Below are positions 1 to 7,556 of a DNA stretch of 64,000 nt, piece by piece; position 1 is the first letter of the stretch; each line of letters starts with the position of its first letter. Source of the stretch: Paenibacillus silvisoli. GTDB taxonomy: Bacteria > Bacillota > Bacilli > Paenibacillales > Paenibacillaceae. The stretch covers positions 4,926,501 through 4,990,500 of the forward strand of contig NZ_CP133017.1 in NCBI RefSeq assembly GCF_030866765.1. The letters are read 5' to 3'. The position numbers were made by a program, and so were the translations under genes. The notes under the pieces are model-generated. The model ran no database searches, had not been told where the DNA came from, and saw nothing but the letters and a program-made list of their open reading frames with translations.

Positions 1-90
1 TTGCTCATCGTTCAGTTGGTCAAGCGCTTGCAACAAACGCCGCTCGATCTCATTGAATTTGTGGAGAAGTATCTTCTTTATTGCTTCCAT
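1..90 (-). CDS. N-terminal fragment, possibly DinB/DUF1572-like
   Basis: Only the first 30 codons lie in the window, reading leftward off its edge from the ATG at 88-90. A purine-rich GAAAGGGG ribosome binding site stands about 8 nt upstream. The visible peptide starts MEAIKKILLHKFNEIERRLL and is an amphipathic helix, as at the start of DinB-type four-helix proteins. The family call is a weak inference because the metal-binding histidines would lie outside the window. It follows the gene ending at 95 with almost no gap, so the two are probably co-transcribed. Confidence 0.45.
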   Translation of the reverse strand, partial: MEAIKKILLHKFNEIERRLLQALDQLNDEQ

Positions 91-94
91 ACCT

Positions 95-640
95 TCAATC
101 CCCTTTCCCCGAATATGCTAGAATAACCCGCTCATCCCAAACCTGCGCCTCGATATACCGCTCCGGTCCTCTTGTCCCGTCCGCGTTCCAGCTTTGAGGA
201 AATCCGTACTGCTCGATCACGCATTTGATTTCTTCAGCGGTATAAACCTGTTTCCGATAGGATTTGCCATCTTCAAACCGCATGGTCGGAAACAAATCTC
301 CATATGTGAAGCTGACTGTCCATTCATCGAACGCCGTCAAAGGAATACTAATCATGTCGCCATCCTCATACCAATCGTGAATCCAATCGCACGCACCAAG
401 CGTCATGTAATGGGGAAAAGAAAGCCTAGGCCGCCCGCCTTTGGCTACGAACAACTCCTTCGCCTTATCTTCCAGCGCCCGGCGAACCGACATATAATCG
501 TCCGCGCGTTTGCTCGCGAAGCCTTTTTGCCGCTGCTTCAAGCGTTGTAAAACCGCTTCCGCCTCTTCTCCCGGCAAACTCGACAAATTGCGAAACGGCC
601 CCTGCTGCTTGTCGAAGTAATGATACAGCCTAAGCTCCAT
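95..640 (-). CDS. Conserved-looking protein of unknown function
   Basis: A 181-residue soluble protein that I do not recognise. It has no signal peptide or membrane segment. The N-terminal half is basic and helical (QRLKQRQKGFASKR near residue 35). The C-terminal half is rich in aromatic and acidic residues (ACDWIHDWYEDGD around residue 85, then FDEWTVSFTYGDLFP). The start codon lies inside the 3' end of the upstream HIT gene (11-bp overlap), so translation is probably coupled. The reading frame is uninterrupted and has the codon bias of its neighbours, so it is likely real. No function is proposed. Confidence 0.75.
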   Translation of the reverse strand: MELRLYHYFDKQQGPFRNLSSLPGEEAEAVLQRLKQRQKGFASKRADDYMSVRRALEDKAKELFVAKGGRPRLSFPHYMTLGACDWIHDWYEDGDMISIPLTAFDEWTVSFTYGDLFPTMRFEDGKSYRKQVYTAEEIKCVIEQYGFPQSWNADGTRGPERYIEAQVWDERVILAYSGKGD

Positions 641-1040
641 CCGCCATCGCCTCCAGCATCCGCATTCTCACCTGCTCCAAGCTCTGATGCTCGCCTCCGC
701 TCGGCTCCAGCCAGCCGAACCCATCCCCTCTATACCGCGGGAAAACATGCAGATGAAAATGGTCCAAATCGTTGAACACGCCGCCATTTTGCATGACCGA
801 TATGCCGTCAGGCCCGTAAGTCCGTTTCAGCGCTCGCGAAACAGTGGCGGAGGCGTTCATCACGGCTCGCATCGTCTCTTCGTCGAGCTCATCCAACTCT
901 CTCAAATGCCTCTTCGGCACTATCAACGTGTGTCCGTCGTTTAGCGGCGCAATATCCAGCAAACACGCGACATACTCGTCCTCATAAATGATTTTCGAAT
1001 CGACTAATCCGTTCGCTAATTGGCATCCCAAGCAAGCCAT
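630..1040 (-). CDS. HIT family nucleotide hydrolase/transferase
   Basis: A histidine-triad protein of about 136 residues. The family hydrolyses or transfers nucleoside monophosphates from dinucleotides or phosphoramidates. The signature HFHLHVFP (HxHxH) is present near the C-terminus, preceded by NGGVFNDLDHFH as in Hint-like proteins, and an N-terminal CLGC pair may bind zinc. I place the start at the ATG at 1038-1040 (MACLGCQL). The longer reading from 1070 adds ten residues (MGCGEGSAVR) that are not family-like. It is the first visible gene of a minus-strand operon and overlaps the next gene by 11 bp. Confidence 0.9.
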   Translation of the reverse strand: MACLGCQLANGLVDSKIIYEDEYVACLLDIAPLNDGHTLIVPKRHLRELDELDEETMRAVMNASATVSRALKRTYGPDGISVMQNGGVFNDLDHFHLHVFPRYRGDGFGWLEPSGGEHQSLEQVRMRMLEAMADGA

Positions 1041-1148
1041 CCGCACCGCGCTCCCTTCTCCGCATCCCAAATCAGCATTCCTCTATGCAACCAGCATAGC
1101 ACGCCAAGGCAGCTTTTGCGTTTCATCCAATCTTTATAAAATCCCCCG

Positions 1149-1176
1149 TTGACAATGTTTGGGGGCTGATGATAAA
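1149..1176 (+). promoter_or_regulatory. Probable promoter of the bmr-type operon
   Basis: A perfect TTGACA lies at 1149-1154. GATAAA at 1171-1176 (16-bp spacer, TG two bases before it) can serve as an extended -10. It lies about 40 bp upstream of the leader peptide start and points toward the exporter genes. A TATACT at 1184-1189 is a better -10 word but has no -35 at the right distance. Confidence 0.5.
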
Positions 1177-1206
1177 GTGCACATATACTTTGATGAACGG
1201 AAGGGA

Positions 1207-1285
1207 GGGTTACGGACATGATGAATCTATTGAATCGGCATGCAGTTCATGATTTTCACGCGAATAATCGGAATGGACGTAACCC
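1207..1285 (+). promoter_or_regulatory. Inverted repeat that can mask the leader-peptide RBS
   Basis: GGGTTACG (1207-1214), which is the end of the leader-peptide Shine-Dalgarno region, is perfectly complementary to CGTAACCC (1278-1285) inside the same small ORF. The RNA could therefore fold so that the RBS and start codon are enclosed. A translating ribosome would open the stem. This is an inference from base pairing only. Confidence 0.45.
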
Positions 1286-1304
1286 TCGCGCAAACAGGCG
1301 TTAA
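1218..1304 (+). CDS. 28-codon leader peptide upstream of bmrC (BmrB-like)
   Basis: ATG at 1218 is preceded by GGAAGGGAGG at a spacing of 9 nt and runs to TAA at 1302-1304. The peptide starts MMNLLNRHAVHDFHANN and ends in an Arg/Asn-rich tail, composition unlike a folded protein. It is followed by a small hairpin (GGAGAT 1311-1316 with ATCTCC 1324-1329) and two intrinsic terminators before the exporter gene. In Bacillus subtilis the homologous bmrCD genes are preceded by the leader peptide gene bmrB, which works by ribosome-mediated transcription attenuation when antibiotics slow the ribosome. The same layout here supports the same role. The peptide is too short for sequence homology to be decisive. 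Confidence 0.65.
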   Translation: MMNLLNRHAVHDFHANNRNGRNPRANRR

Positions 1305-1345
1305 TTAGGCGGAGATCGGCGGAATCTCCCTGAACGACGTAAGTA

Positions 1346-1386
1346 GGTGCACGGTTGCGGTCACGTAATCGTGCGCCTTTTTATTT
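1346..1386 (+). terminator. Intrinsic terminator 1 in the bmrC leader
   Basis: GGTGCACG (1346-1353) pairs with CGTGCGCC (1370-1377, one G-U pair) and is followed by TTTTTATTT. It lies 42 bp after the leader-peptide stop and 126 bp before bmrC, so read-through would be needed for exporter expression. Confidence 0.75.
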
Positions 1387-1444
1387 ACATCCGGACGACC
1401 GGGCTGCGACAGCTTCCAAGCTGCAGCCGGCCGGCAAACGGGAT

Positions 1445-1480
1445 GAGGCGTATCGCTTACGGCGGTAGGCCTCTTTTTTT
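1445..1480 (+). terminator. Intrinsic terminator 2 in the bmrC leader
   Basis: GAGGC (1445-1449) pairs with GCCTC (1469-1473), with an inner CGTA/TTACG stem, followed by seven T. A further strong stem-loop (CAGCTT/AAGCTG within GGCTG/CAGCC, about 1400-1432) lies between the two terminators and may take part in switching. Confidence 0.6.
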
Positions 1481-1512
1481 GTTCTCATAAGCCGGAAAGG
1501 TTGTTGATCAAC

Positions 1513-3264
1513 GTGTTTGACGTATTAAAGAAATTAAGCTGGTTTTTCAAAATGCACTGGAAACGGTACACGGTCGCGCTCGTGCTCCTCACGATCTGCG
1601 GCATTCTGGAGGTCATCCCGCCCAAGCTGATCGGCTACGCGGTCGACACCATCGGGCAAGGCACCATGACCTCGCAAAAGCTGACGGAGCTGCTGCTCTT
1701 CTGGGCAGGTCTTACCGTCGTCATCTATCTCATTACGTGCGTATGGTGGTCGCTGCTGTTCGGCTCCTCCTTCATGCTGGAGCGCACGCTCCGCTCGCGC
1801 ATTATGCGGCATCTGCTCCATATGACGCCGACCTTCTACGAACGCAACCGCACCGGCGACCTGATGGCCCGGGCGACCAACGATATTGGCGCGGTATCGC
1901 AGACGGCGGGCTTCGGCATCCTCACGCTGATGGATTCCACCCTGTTCATGACCACGATTCTCGTCGTCATGGCGGGCATGATCAGCTGGAAGCTGACGCT
2001 TGCGGCGATGCTGCCGCTCCCGATTCTCGCGCTTGTCATGCAGCATTTCGGCAAAAAAATTCACGAACGGTTCACCGTGCAGCAGGATGCGTTCGGCAAG
2101 CTGAACGACCAGGTGCTGGAATCCGTTTCGGGCGTTCGCGTCATCCGCGCCTTCGTGCAGGAAGAAGCGGACCGCAAACGGTTCAGCGACATGACCGACG
2201 AAGTGTTCCGCAAAAATATCGAAGTGACGAAGATCGACGCCTTGTTCGAGCCTTCGCTCAAAATATTGGTCGGCATCAGCTATCTGATCGGCCTCTGCTT
2301 CGGCGGCTGGCTCGTGTTCCGCGGCGAAATCTCCCTCGGCGAGATGGTGTCGTTCAATATGTTCCTCGGGATGCTCATCTGGCCGATGTTCGCCATCGGA
2401 GAGCTCATTAATATTATGCAGCGCGGCAACGCATCCTTAGACCGCATCAACGAGACGCTGGGCATCAAGCCGAACGTAAAGGACGCGGAAAAGCCGGTGT
2501 CGGTATCCGTACCCGAGACGATCGAAGCCGAACGGCTCACCTTCCGTTACCCGTCCTCGTCGATCGACAATCTGGTCGACATCTCCTTCAAGCTGAAGCG
2601 CGGCCAAACGCTCGGCATCGTCGGCAGAACGGGAAGCGGCAAAACAACGCTGCTCCGACAGCTGCTGCGCGAATATCCGATGGGTCAAGGCCGCTTAACG
2701 GCCGGTAACGTCCCGATTACGGATATTGAGCTGGACCAAATCCGCAGCTGGGTCGGCTACGTGCCGCAGCAGCCGATTCTGTTCAGCAAGACGATCCGCG
2801 AAAATATCGCGTACGGCACAACGGGCAGCACGATGAACGATGACATGCTGGACAAAGCATTGGAGCTGGCTGCCTTCCGCAAGGACGTCACGTTCCTGCC
2901 GGACGGATTGGAAACGCTCGTCGGCGAGAAAGGCGTTGCGCTTTCCGGCGGACAGAAGCAGCGGGTCAGCATCGCGAGAGCGGTCATCGCCAATCCGGAA
3001 ATATTGATGCTGGATGACGCTCTTTCGGCGGTAGACGCCAAGACCGAAACGGAGATTTTGGAAGGGCTGCGCAGAGAACGGGCGGGCAAAACGACGCTCA
3101 TCACGACGCACCGGCTGTCGGCCGTGCAGCACGCCGATTGGATCATCGTGCTGGACGAAGGCCGCATCGCGGAAGAAGGCACGCATGAGCAGCTTCTGCT
3201 GAACGACGGCTGGTATAAAGAACAATATGACAGGCAGCAGCTCGCTTCCATCGTGGAAGAATAA
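1513..3264 (+). CDS. bmrC: Multidrug ABC exporter half-transporter, BmrC/YheI type
   Basis: One half of a heterodimeric drug exporter of the inner membrane: six transmembrane helices (about residues 15-310) fused to an ATPase domain. Visible motifs are Walker A GRTGSGKTT, signature LSGGQKQR, and Walker B followed by Asp rather than Glu (LMLDDALSAVD). The Asp makes one of the two ATP sites degenerate, as in BmrC. I chose the GTG at 1513 (583 residues, starting MFDVLKKLSWFFK), which agrees with my memory of B. subtilis YheI. The GGAAAGG at 1494-1500 is too close to the TTGs at 1501 and 1504. It is followed 55 bp later by bmrD, its partner. Confidence 0.92.
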   Translation: MFDVLKKLSWFFKMHWKRYTVALVLLTICGILEVIPPKLIGYAVDTIGQGTMTSQKLTELLLFWAGLTVVIYLITCVWWSLLFGSSFMLERTLRSRIMRHLLHMTPTFYERNRTGDLMARATNDIGAVSQTAGFGILTLMDSTLFMTTILVVMAGMISWKLTLAAMLPLPILALVMQHFGKKIHERFTVQQDAFGKLNDQVLESVSGVRVIRAFVQEEADRKRFSDMTDEVFRKNIEVTKIDALFEPSLKILVGISYLIGLCFGGWLVFRGEISLGEMVSFNMFLGMLIWPMFAIGELINIMQRGNASLDRINETLGIKPNVKDAEKPVSVSVPETIEAERLTFRYPSSSIDNLVDISFKLKRGQTLGIVGRTGSGKTTLLRQLLREYPMGQGRLTAGNVPITDIELDQIRSWVGYVPQQPILFSKTIRENIAYGTTGSTMNDDMLDKALELAAFRKDVTFLPDGLETLVGEKGVALSGGQKQRVSIARAVIANPEILMLDDALSAVDAKTETEILEGLRRERAGKTTLITTHRLSAVQHADWIIVLDEGRIAEEGTHEQLLLNDGWYKEQYDRQQLASIVEE

Positions 3265-3319
3265 GCCGGCTAAGCTGTCTTTTAGAAGAAAGTCAAAGGA
3301 AACGAAGGTGACACCCACA

Positions 3320-5344
3320 ATGGGCAATAACGGAAAACGATTGTTTCACTATGCTTGGCATTACAAACGGCCGATCCTGCTGGCGCTTCTGCTGCTGGCG
3401 CTCGCCATCTCCGCGGAGCTGGTCGGTCCATTTCTCGCCAAGCGTATGATTGATACGAATATAATGGGCATCGAGAAGCCTTGGTACGAGAGCAAGCAGG
3501 ACGGGCGCTATGACGTCGAATACAACGGCAGCTATTATAAGCGCGCCGATCATTGGGAAGACGGCGAGACCAAAGGACGCGAGGTTCGCGTGCTGCAAAC
3601 CGGGCTGACGTATTATTTTGTGGATGCGGCCGGCGTCCCCGACAAGGGCGAGCGCGTATTCAAGGACGGCCAGCTGACGATCGGCTCGGAGGACGGCAGC
3701 AAGCAGCAGTTTCCCGCCGCGCTGCTGAGCCGGGATGAAACCTATCGCTTCTATCAGCCGGAATTAAAGAGCATGATCACCCTTGCGGCGGGCTATGTGG
3801 GCATGCTGCTGATCGGGGCGGTGCTCGCTTACGGGCAGAAATTTTTGCTGCAGGTGTCGGCGAACCGGATCGTGCGCAAAATGCGCAACGACGTCTTCCG
3901 GCATATCCAGGAGCTGCCGGTTCAATACTTCGATAACCTCCCGGCAGGCAAAGTCGTCGCCCGGGTAACGAACGACACGGAAGCGATTCGCGAGCTGTAC
4001 GTCTCGGTATTGGCGAACTTTTTCTCCGGTATCATCTATATGACCGCGATTATGGGCGCCTTGTTCCTGCTGGACGTCAGACTTGCGCTGATCGCCTTGC
4101 CGCTGCTGCCGATTCTGTACATCTGGATCGTCATCTACCGCAAATACGCGTCCAATTACAACCATGTCATCCGCTCGCGGCTGAGCGACATTAACGGGAT
4201 GATCAACGAATCCATTCAAGGGATGCCGATCATCCAAGTGTTCCGCCGTCAAAAAGAAACGACCGCGGAGTTCGGCGTCATGAACGACGAATATTTCAAA
4301 TACCAGAACAAGCTGCTTCATCTGAACTCGGTGACGAGCCACAACTTGCTCGGCATATTCCGAAGCATTATTTTTCTCACGGCGATTTGGCTGTTTGCGG
4401 GCGGCTCGCTAGGGTCTGCGGTATCGGTGGGCGTCCTCTACGCCTTCATCGACTACATGAACCGGATGATGACGCCGATTGTCGGGATGGTCAACCAACT
4501 GTCCAACCTGGAAGTAGCGCGGGTATCCGCGGAGCGCGTGTTTGCGCTGCTCGACGAGCCCGGCATTCCGGTTTCGGAGCAAAAGATGGCTCGATACAGA
4601 GGCGACGTAGCGTTCAAAGACGTCTCGTTCGGCTACAAGGAAGGCGAAGACGTGCTGAAGAACATCACCTTCAACGCGAAGCAGGGCGAAACGGTCGCGC
4701 TTGTCGGCCATACCGGCTCGGGCAAAAGCTCGATTCTGAATCTGCTGTTCCGCTTCTACGACATCGACCGCGGCGCGATTCAAGTGGACGGCACCGATGT
4801 GCGCGACATGTCGAAGCAGCAGCTGCGCCAGCATATGGGCATCGTGCTGCAGGAGCCGTTCCTCTTCACCGGCACGATCGCGTCGAACATCAGCCTGGAC
4901 GATCCTTCGATTTCGCGGGAAAGAGTCGAGCAAGCGCTTCGCGACGTCGGCGCGTACGACATGTTCATGCAGCTGCCGCACGGGCTCGACGAGCCGGTCA
5001 TCGAGAAAGGAAGCACGCTGTCCGCCGGTCAGCGGCAGCTCATCTCCTTCGCGCGGGCGCTCGCCTTCGATCCGGCGATTCTGATTCTGGACGAAGCGAC
5101 GGCGAGCATCGATACGGAGACCGAAGCGATCATCCAGCAGGCGCTCGACGTGCTCAAACGCGGACGCACGACGTTCGTCATCGCGCACCGGCTGTCGACG
5201 ATCCGCGCGGCGAATCAGATTCTCGTGCTCGACCGCGGCCGCATCGTCGAACGCGGCAACCACGACGAGCTGATCGCGCATGGCGGCAAATATTTTGCCA
5301 TGTATCAGCTGCAGCAGGGCGCTGCCGTGAGCATCGGCGCATAA
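3320..5344 (+). CDS. bmrD: Multidrug ABC exporter half-transporter, BmrD/YheH type
   Basis: Partner of BmrC. It has 674 residues from the ATG at 3320, with GAAGGTG about 9 nt upstream; the longer ORF start at 3227 overlaps bmrC and lacks an RBS. Between the first two membrane helices lies an extra soluble segment of roughly 110 residues (about residues 45-150), which matches the extracellular domain characteristic of BmrD. The ATPase has Walker A GHTGSGKSS, signature LSAGQRQL and a canonical catalytic Glu (LILDEATASID). The pair therefore has one consensus and one degenerate site. It probably exports drugs or other amphipathic compounds; the true substrate cannot be read from sequence. Confidence 0.93.
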   Translation: MGNNGKRLFHYAWHYKRPILLALLLLALAISAELVGPFLAKRMIDTNIMGIEKPWYESKQDGRYDVEYNGSYYKRADHWEDGETKGREVRVLQTGLTYYFVDAAGVPDKGERVFKDGQLTIGSEDGSKQQFPAALLSRDETYRFYQPELKSMITLAAGYVGMLLIGAVLAYGQKFLLQVSANRIVRKMRNDVFRHIQELPVQYFDNLPAGKVVARVTNDTEAIRELYVSVLANFFSGIIYMTAIMGALFLLDVRLALIALPLLPILYIWIVIYRKYASNYNHVIRSRLSDINGMINESIQGMPIIQVFRRQKETTAEFGVMNDEYFKYQNKLLHLNSVTSHNLLGIFRSIIFLTAIWLFAGGSLGSAVSVGVLYAFIDYMNRMMTPIVGMVNQLSNLEVARVSAERVFALLDEPGIPVSEQKMARYRGDVAFKDVSFGYKEGEDVLKNITFNAKQGETVALVGHTGSGKSSILNLLFRFYDIDRGAIQVDGTDVRDMSKQQLRQHMGIVLQEPFLFTGTIASNISLDDPSISRERVEQALRDVGAYDMFMQLPHGLDEPVIEKGSTLSAGQRQLISFARALAFDPAILILDEATASIDTETEAIIQQALDVLKRGRTTFVIAHRLSTIRAANQILVLDRGRIVERGNHDELIAHGGKYFAMYQLQQGAAVSIGA

Positions 5345-5367
5345 ATGGAAAGGGAGAGCCTGATTAC

Positions 5368-6827
5368 ACTGGTCCCCACGTCAAGGACACTTTGAAAAAA
5401 GAGAGTTAGGCAACCGACAAAAGATGATTCCTGTACTGGACAGGGGTCATCTTTTTTAATCCCCATTGATATCTGTGATTGTTGTAGTAGTGGATATAGC
5501 GATCGATTTCAAGCTTTAGTTCATCCAAAGTGGAGCACTTGCGGCTTCTCACGTGGTCTTTCATGTGACCGTAAAAGGACTCCTGAGGCGCGTTGTCCCA
5601 GCAATTTCCTCGCCTAGACATGGACTGTCCAAGCCCCACCTTCTTCAGCAATTTCTGATATTGAGGACTTGTATAGTGAGAACCCTGATCGGAGTGGATA
5701 AAGGCATCCTTGTGTAATTTTAACCGGCGCTGCTTCTTGAGTTGGTTAATGGTATCTGTCGATAATGACAGGTTGATTTGATTAGAGAGGTTGTAGGCGA
5801 GGAGTTCCCCTGTAGAACCATCCAGAATGGTGGACAAGTAGCCGAACTCTGAGTGACGCCCAAACGGGAGGTAAGTGATGTCCGTGAGCAGCACAAGACC
5901 CGGAATCCCCTTCTTGAAATCCCGTTGTAACTTGTTGGGTACAACCCGATGCTCTTGTGTTGCCTTTGCCATCCGTCTGTAAGGATTGGGCTTACGATGA
6001 GGACAAACCAGATTCAACCTTCGCATATGTCTGCGGATCCGTTTGCGGTTGTAGACGACTTGAAACTCATTTTCTAAGACCATCTTTATTGAGCGGGAAC
6101 CCTTTTTATAGCCTCTTTGAGAGAATGCCCTTTGGATGAGTTCTCCAATCTCAGCGTCCCGTCGTGCTCTTTCTTTACGAGCCTCTGCGGTCCTTAAGTA
6201 GCTGTAATACCCCGAATGTGAGACATTAAGCAATTCGCATAAGTAACGCGTCATGCGTTTAAATCCTTGTTTTACAGCATTTTCAACTAACTCGAATAGC
6301 TTATTTTTGGGGAGGCTTTCTCCCTTTGCTACCAGCAACCTTTCTGTCATGTCTGCTTTTTTTAGCAGTTCAAGTTGGGATTCCAGAAGCTTGATCCGTG
6401 CGTCTTGTTTAGCGATGATCTCATCGGACGTCATTTCTCGTTTAAGTGAACGGCCAGAGGATTCCTTGCGAGAGTCCGTGAGTCCGATAATTCCGTCTGT
6501 CTGATAGGCCTTTTTCCAGCGGTCCGCACTTTGCTCAACGCGCTTCATTCCTAGAACATCCACATTGAAGCCATGGGCTTCGAAGATCTCTCTTGGCGTC
6601 TTACCCTGGATATATTGGTCGATGAACAACCTTTTAAACTCATCCGAATAGGTTATGGCTTTGTCACTTATTTTCGTGACGTACTTATTCTTTGAGAGAT
6701 AATCTTGTTCTGCCTTAGAGAAAAGTTTCTTGCTCATGTTGCCCTCCTTAAATACCAATACCAGTATACAAAAAAGCCCCCATAGCCTAAACACTTTTTT
6801 CAAAGTGTCCAGTCTATGGGGACCAGT
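5368..6827 (-). mobile_element. IS3-family insertion sequence, 1460 bp
   Basis: Imperfect terminal inverted repeats start ACTGGTCCCCA and share GGACACTTTGAAAAAAG farther in (left 5368-5403, right 6794-6827). The six-base inner difference is CGTCAA versus TAGACT. One transposase gene fills the element. A 3-bp TTA on each side (5364-5366, 6828-6830) is a possible target duplication, but it requires one extra base at the left end, so it is uncertain. The element sits in the loop of the bmrD terminator. Confidence 0.88.
5406..6737 (-). CDS. IS3-family transposase, single ORF
   Basis: A 443-residue transposase with an N-terminal helix-turn-helix (about 30-100), a short coiled coil (RIKLLESQLELLKK), an HTH_21-like region and an rve integrase core. 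The catalytic DDE residues are visible in TDITYLPF, HSDQGSHYTS and NCWDNAPQESFYGHMK. The start is the ATG at 6735-6737 with AGGAGGGC just upstream, not the longer frame from 6803. In many IS3 elements orfA and orfB are joined by frameshifting; here they are one frame. Lower GC than its neighbours marks it as foreign. It appears intact. Confidence 0.93.
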   Translation of the reverse strand: MSKKLFSKAEQDYLSKNKYVTKISDKAITYSDEFKRLFIDQYIQGKTPREIFEAHGFNVDVLGMKRVEQSADRWKKAYQTDGIIGLTDSRKESSGRSLKREMTSDEIIAKQDARIKLLESQLELLKKADMTERLLVAKGESLPKNKLFELVENAVKQGFKRMTRYLCELLNVSHSGYYSYLRTAEARKERARRDAEIGELIQRAFSQRGYKKGSRSIKMVLENEFQVVYNRKRIRRHMRRLNLVCPHRKPNPYRRMAKATQEHRVVPNKLQRDFKKGIPGLVLLTDITYLPFGRHSEFGYLSTILDGSTGELLAYNLSNQINLSLSTDTINQLKKQRRLKLHKDAFIHSDQGSHYTSPQYQKLLKKVGLGQSMSRRGNCWDNAPQESFYGHMKDHVRSRKCSTLDELKLEIDRYIHYYNNHRYQWGLKKMTPVQYRNHLLSVA

Positions 6828-6890
6828 TTAGATTGGGCTCTCCCTTTTTGTTGCTCGCTGTCCGGGCGCGCTCGCCGTTAACTCCCCCGC

Positions 6891-7077
6891 GCTAACGAAT
6901 CCTATAGCGCTTATTTCGCGAATATGCGCTTCTGTAAGAGTCTAACGAACTCAGGAAGCCTTATTTCCGCTAAAAGTGCCGATTTTGGCCTGAAAACAAC
7001 TAAATAACGCCGCTACGATTCGTTAGAGTTAGAAACATGCGTTTTTCGAGCATATAAGCGCTCTACGATTCGTTAGC
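6891..7077. repeat. Palindrome array C1 (two direct, two inverted units, 50-bp period)
   Basis: GCTAACGAAT-type words start at 6891 and 6941 in direct orientation, 50 bp apart. The inverted word GATTCGTTAG occurs at 7017-7026 and 7067-7076, again exactly 50 bp apart. Each word is the core of a CGCTA...TAGCG-like palindrome (for example GCGCTA with TAGCGC in the first unit) and is followed by CTTATTT plus a CG-rich stretch. The head-to-head layout allows one long foldback. It lies between the bmrD terminator and the 3' end of the NUDIX gene and codes for nothing. The same layout recurs near 41.7 kb. Confidence 0.85.
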
Positions 7078-7100
7078 GTCGCAGCTCCCGCCTCTGCAGC

Positions 7101-7556
7101 TCAATTCGAATCCCCAATATACACCGGCTTGCTTTGCTTGTGCTGAAGCATGTCCGCCAGCTTGCGCGGATAGATGCGCTTCTCGTGCAGGAGCTCGATA
7201 TCGACCCATTCCACGCCGATTTGGTCGTTATCGGGATTGGTGCCGTTGAAACCGTCCGCCTGGCTCGTAATGCGACAGTCGAAATAAAATTCCACTTGGT
7301 GGATCTCGGCATCCCAGTCGGCAAACTGATGATTTTTACCGATATACTCCCGAACGCTCAGGATGTCGCCGACTTCGACCTCGCACCCGATCTCTTCCAC
7401 GCACTCTCTCGCAACGGCGTCGCGAAGCTCTTCGAACTTCTCCTGCCCGCCGCCGGGAAAGAGGTAGAAGAAGCCTTCATCGTCTTGATTCTTCGTTAGA
7501 AGCAGCCGGCCGTTCTCGATGATGACGGCTTTCGCCGAATTTCTTATTGGTTTCAT
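7101..7556 (-). CDS. NUDIX hydrolase
   Basis: A 151-residue hydrolase of nucleoside-diphosphate-linked compounds. The full NUDIX box fits G-x5-E-x7-RE-x2-EE-x-G (GGQEKFE ... RECVEEIG, about residues 37-57) and supplies the metal-binding glutamates. The start is an ATG inside the ATGA overlap with the upstream kinase gene, so the two are translationally coupled. Substrate specificity cannot be told; annotations of such proteins as MutT or ADP-ribose pyrophosphatase would be guesses. Confidence 0.92.
   Translation of the reverse strand: MKPIRNSAKAVIIENGRLLLTKNQDDEGFFYLFPGGGQEKFEELRDAVARECVEEIGCEVEVGDILSVREYIGKNHQFADWDAEIHQVEFYFDCRITSQADGFNGTNPDNDQIGVEWVDIELLHEKRIYPRKLADMLQHKQSKPVYIGDSN

Larger units (their letters stand above)
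5349..6849 (+). terminator. bmrD terminator split by an IS element
   Basis: AAAGGGAGAGCC (5349-5360), five bases after bmrD, is complementary to GGCTCTCCCTTT (6836-6847), which is followed by more T. The two arms are now about 1.5 kb apart because an IS3-family element sits in the loop. With the element and one copy of TTA removed, they form a 12-bp stem with an 11-nt loop and a T-tract, a standard intrinsic terminator. Confidence 0.75.

Noticed and set aside
1016-1219. 67-codon minus-strand frame upstream of the HIT gene
   Set aside because: It overlaps the HIT start, has no RBS and lies opposite the promoter and leader peptide of the bmr operon.
5364-6830. TTA as a firm target duplication of the IS3-family element
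   Set aside because: It needs one unpaired base at the left end of the element, so it could be chance; kept only as a possibility.
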